In this document: in pieces, positions 22,698 to 25,262 of the stretch | How positions within the stretch are numbered: the stretch's first letter is position 1 | How the letters are laid out: the number at the start of each line of letters is the position of its first letter | From: an uncultured Eubacteriales bacterium | Lineage (GTDB): Bacteria > Bacillota > Clostridia > Christensenellales > Aristaeellaceae | Direction of reading: 5' to 3' | DNA: 25,262 bases | NCBI GenBank assembly: GCA_900550955.1 | Contig: URUF01000030.1 | Span: 1-25,262, forward strand | The notes under the pieces: generated by a model | The model's database searches: none | Told to the model about the DNA's origin: nothing | The model's input: only the letters and a program-made list of their open reading frames with translations | Translations under genes and position numbers: made by a program

Positions 22698-23585
22698 GTG
22701 AATAATATCCTTGTGCGCCATAAGTGGGAGCCGTATCTATGGATTTTGCCCAGCATCCTGTTGATGGCCGTTTTTGTGGTTTTTCCTATTGGCATCGTGT
22801 TTAAAATCGCTTTCAGCGAGGTTTCCAAATCCGGCATGGTAGGCGGCTTTGTGGGGCTGCGCAATTTTGTGAGCGCCGTGCGCGAGCCCGCGTTTGGAAC
22901 CGTTATGCGCAACACCTTTTTGTGGGTGGTTTCCGTGGTGGGGCTTTCCACCATACTTGGCTTCATCATCGCCATGCTTTTCAACCAGCCCTTTCATGGA
23001 CGCAAGATCGCGCGCTCCATCTTGGTATTCCCGTGGGCGGCCTCGCTGGTGATCCAGGCCTCCATATGGAATTACATCATCAAGTTTGAATACGGCAACC
23101 TCAATAACGTGCTTTTGAATCTCGGCATCATTCGGGAGGCTATCAACTGGCGCGCTTCCTATCAAATTGAGTTTATTTGGGAGTGCGGGGTGGGTATTTT
23201 TGTAACCATTCCGTTTGTAACCTTCTGCGTATTAAGCGGCTTGCAATCCATCGACGCGGCGTATTATGAGGCCGCTACCGTGGATGGCGCGGGCTTTTGG
23301 AAAAAGCTGAGGATGATCACCATCCCGCTGGTGAAGCCCTCGCTGACGGTGAGCACGGTGCTGAACATCATTTATGTGTTTAACTCGTTCCCCATCATCT
23401 ACACCATTACCAAGGGCGCGCCTGCCAATAAAACCGATACGCTGGTAACGTACCTGTATATGCTGGCCTTCTACGACAACAAAAAGGGCCCGGCCACGGC
23501 GCTTTCGGTGATTGGGTTCGTTATTTTGTGCGTGGCCGCTGGCGCGTATATGATGGTGACCATGCGGAAGGAGGATGAGCTATGA
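22698..23585 (+). CDS. Carbohydrate ABC transporter permease, MalF type
   Basis: The 295-residue permease has six membrane segments and the EAA loop EAATVDGAGFWKKLRMITIPLVKP (191-214), which docks the ATPase. It lacks the large extracellular loop of E. coli MalF, as is usual for Gram-positive homologues. The start is a GTG with AAGGAGG about nine bases upstream. The stop overlaps the MalG-type start (ATGA, 23582-23585), so the two are translated together. No ATPase gene follows in the window; such transporters often share a common MsmK-type ATPase encoded elsewhere. Confidence 0.92.
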   Translation: MNNILVRHKWEPYLWILPSILLMAVFVVFPIGIVFKIAFSEVSKSGMVGGFVGLRNFVSAVREPAFGTVMRNTFLWVVSVVGLSTILGFIIAMLFNQPFHGRKIARSILVFPWAASLVIQASIWNYIIKFEYGNLNNVLLNLGIIREAINWRASYQIEFIWECGVGIFVTIPFVTFCVLSGLQSIDAAYYEAATVDGAGFWKKLRMITIPLVKPSLTVSTVLNIIYVFNSFPIIYTITKGAPANKTDTLVTYLYMLAFYDNKKGPATALSVIGFVILCVAAGAYMMVTMRKEDEL

Positions 23586-25183
23586 GCTATTCCCCCAAGG
23601 ACGCCGCCGCCCTGCGCAAAAACCGCATGGGGCTGATTGTGTGCGCCGTGGCGCTGGCGCTGGCCGCCATCCTGCTATCGCTGCCCATGTTTGAGCTTTC
23701 CGCCTCGGTGTACACCAAGCGCTCGCCCAATACCTTTGTGGGCGATGAGAAATACGCCGCCGCCCTGGCGGAGGTGGAAGGCGTTGCGGCAGGGTACCCC
23801 GGCGCGGCGATTGAGGAAGCCGTTACCGAACGCGTAAACTCCAAGGGAGAAACCACCTCGCTGGTGGTGTTCAGCGTGCTGCAAGCGGTGCGGGTGAATG
23901 CCTGGCAGATGCTTTCCCGCTTGAAGGGCACGGGGCTTGCGCTGTGGGTCACGCTTGTGCTGATGGCGGGCTGCGCCGCGCTTGCCGCCGTGCTGGCCGC
24001 CGCCAGCCTGCGCCGCGCCATGGACACGGGGCACCGCAGCCTTGCGCCCGCGCCGCGCGCGCTGCGTACCGCCGCGTGCTGGCTGGGCCTGGCGGCTCTG
24101 CTGTGCGTGCCTGTTTTGGGCATGACGTTCAACTACAATTTTTCTCGGCAGATAAAGCTGATTACCGGCGGATTTGAAACCGTCAACCCAGATGGCGTGC
24201 GCCTGGCGCTGGGCAGCCTGTTCTTTGGGGGCGGGGCCGGCGATACGGAGGCGCTGCTTGGCGCGCTGCGCATACGCACGCTTTGGCCGCTGTGGGCGCT
24301 GCTTCCCGCGCTGTTTGCGTTCCTGCTGGGGCTGATCCTGATCAGGAATGGCGAGCTTAAGCCCGCGCTGGCGCGCGGCTCGCTGTACGCCGTTGTGATC
24401 GCGCTTTGCGTGCTCATCCTCTATCCGTTCTATGTGATGCTTATCACAGGCTTTCGCAACAACGCGGAGGCCACGGATATGTACTTTTTGCACATGATGC
24501 CCACGGAATGGATATGGTCCAACCTGCCCGCCATCATTGACCGGGGCGTGCTCAGGTTCCTTGGCAACTCCATTCTGCTGTCCGCAGGGGCTACGGCTAT
24601 CGCCATGCTGTGCGGCATTCCCGCCGCCTATGCCATGGCCCGCATGAGCTTCAAGGGGAAAAAGGCGTTCCTGGGTTTTGTGATCATGAGCCAGATGTTC
24701 GCGCCGGTGGTGCTGCTGGTAGGCATTTCCCAGCTGATGAACGCCATCCACCTTAACGATACCATCTGGGGCCTGATGCTGATCAACGCCGCGTTTAACC
24801 AAGCGTTTGCCATATGGCTGTTGCGCGGCACGTTTGTTTCCATCTCCTCGGAAATGGAGCAGGCCGCCTGCATAGACGGCTGCAACACGGTAAGCGCGCT
24901 GGTGCGCATCCTTTTGCCCATGGCCGCGCCCGGCATTGTAACCACGCTGATTTTTGTGTTCATCAACGCCTGGAACGAGTACACCATTTCCACAGTGCTC
25001 ATTTCCACGCCCGCCAACAAGCCCATCACCGTGGGCATCACGCAGTTCAGCTCCTTTAATATGATCGAGTGGAACTACCTGTTTGCCTCGGCCCTGCTGG
25101 CGACCATTCCGGTGGTCATCCTGTTCATGTGCATTGAAAAGCACCTGGTGAGCGGCCTCACCAGCGGCGGCGTGAAGGGATAA
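23582..25183 (+). CDS. Carbohydrate ABC transporter permease, MalG type, with a 4-helix N-terminal extension
   Basis: The 533-residue protein is nearly twice the usual MalG size (about 280). The C-terminal half (from about 265) is a normal MalG: six membrane segments and the EAA loop EMEQAACIDGCNTVSALVRILLPMAAPG (424-451). Residues 1-264 form an extension with four membrane segments (about 16-36, 118-144, 163-182, 233-255), an outside loop of about 80 residues (37-117) and a second of about 50 (183-232). Positive charges are on the inner side throughout. Codon use is continuous and the ATG overlaps the MalF-type stop, so it is one gene rather than an assembly fusion. The extension could contact the binding protein; that is inference. 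Confidence 0.88.
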   Translation: MSYSPKDAAALRKNRMGLIVCAVALALAAILLSLPMFELSASVYTKRSPNTFVGDEKYAAALAEVEGVAAGYPGAAIEEAVTERVNSKGETTSLVVFSVLQAVRVNAWQMLSRLKGTGLALWVTLVLMAGCAALAAVLAAASLRRAMDTGHRSLAPAPRALRTAACWLGLAALLCVPVLGMTFNYNFSRQIKLITGGFETVNPDGVRLALGSLFFGGGAGDTEALLGALRIRTLWPLWALLPALFAFLLGLILIRNGELKPALARGSLYAVVIALCVLILYPFYVMLITGFRNNAEATDMYFLHMMPTEWIWSNLPAIIDRGVLRFLGNSILLSAGATAIAMLCGIPAAYAMARMSFKGKKAFLGFVIMSQMFAPVVLLVGISQLMNAIHLNDTIWGLMLINAAFNQAFAIWLLRGTFVSISSEMEQAACIDGCNTVSALVRILLPMAAPGIVTTLIFVFINAWNEYTISTVLISTPANKPITVGITQFSSFNMIEWNYLFASALLATIPVVILFMCIEKHLVSGLTSGGVKG

Positions 25184-25233
25184 GGAAGCGCCCTGCGCCC
25201 GGACGGCGCGGATACGCAAACCAAAAAAGCGCG

Positions 25234-25262
25234 GAAGGCGGCCGCTTCAAACGGCCGCCTTC
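25234..25262 (+). terminator. Terminator hairpin at the right edge
   Basis: A perfect 11-bp stem (25234-25244 with 25252-25262) with a seven-base loop, 50 bases after the MalG-type stop. Any T run would lie beyond the window, so terminator function is probable but not proved. Confidence 0.6.

Noticed and set aside
23675..25219. 514-codon leftward open frame opposite the MalG-type gene
   Set aside because: Antisense shadow rich in His, Gln, Arg and Ala with no start signal.

Overview
The window looks like DNA from anaerobic, GC-rich Clostridia (Firmicutes). It carries Gram-positive ribosome-binding sites, sigma-A promoters with extended -10 boxes, a SPOCS/LysM spore-envelope type protein, a GldA-type ABC operon and a sugar ABC transporter. 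No tRNA, rRNA, CRISPR array or transposase was seen.

The window probably joins two different genomes at about position 4084-4101. To the left lie the N-terminus of an E2/CAT-like acyltransferase, a RadC/JAB-domain protein, an FMN nitroreductase, a 13-repeat Sel1 protein and the C-terminal part of a sortase-type surface protein. This part uses mostly CTG, GGG and GCC codons, as many Oscillospiraceae do. To the right, the N-terminal third of polynucleotide phosphorylase (pnp) reads in frame straight into the surface-protein tail, and the rest of pnp is absent. Everything to the right has a different codon style, richer in GCG, CTT and CGC. A chimeric contig is the simplest reading; a real recombination is possible but less likely. 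The two sides should be interpreted separately.

Region by region on the right side: rpsO-pnp, read leftward, with a terminator-like hairpin between them. An XRE regulator with a zinc-ribbon/desulfoferrodoxin-like C-terminal half. A hisH/hisF-like pair of the sugar-amidation (WbuY/WbuZ) type, in which the HisF-like protein lacks the catalytic Asp of true HisF. A five-gene operon with a GldA-type ATPase, a GldF-type permease, a GldG-type protein, a DUF4340 protein and a DUF6194 protein. A leftward operon with a zinc-ribbon membrane protein, a TPM-domain protein, an AI-2E family permease, 3-methyladenine DNA glycosylase I (tag) and a second AI-2E permease. A 250-bp block of seven consecutive hairpins. 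A SPOCS/LysM protein. A TetR regulator with a full-consensus promoter and overlapping operator, translationally coupled to a CPBP protease. A small XRE regulator. A carbohydrate ABC transporter (binding protein, MalF-type and MalG-type permeases) whose MalG-type subunit carries an unusual N-terminal extension of about 255 residues with four membrane segments.

The most unusual items are the chimeric pnp/surface-protein reading frame (probably an artefact), the hairpin array at 17719-17972, the extended MalG and the orphan WbuYZ-like pair. I did not find convincing evidence of a wholly new defence or mobile system.
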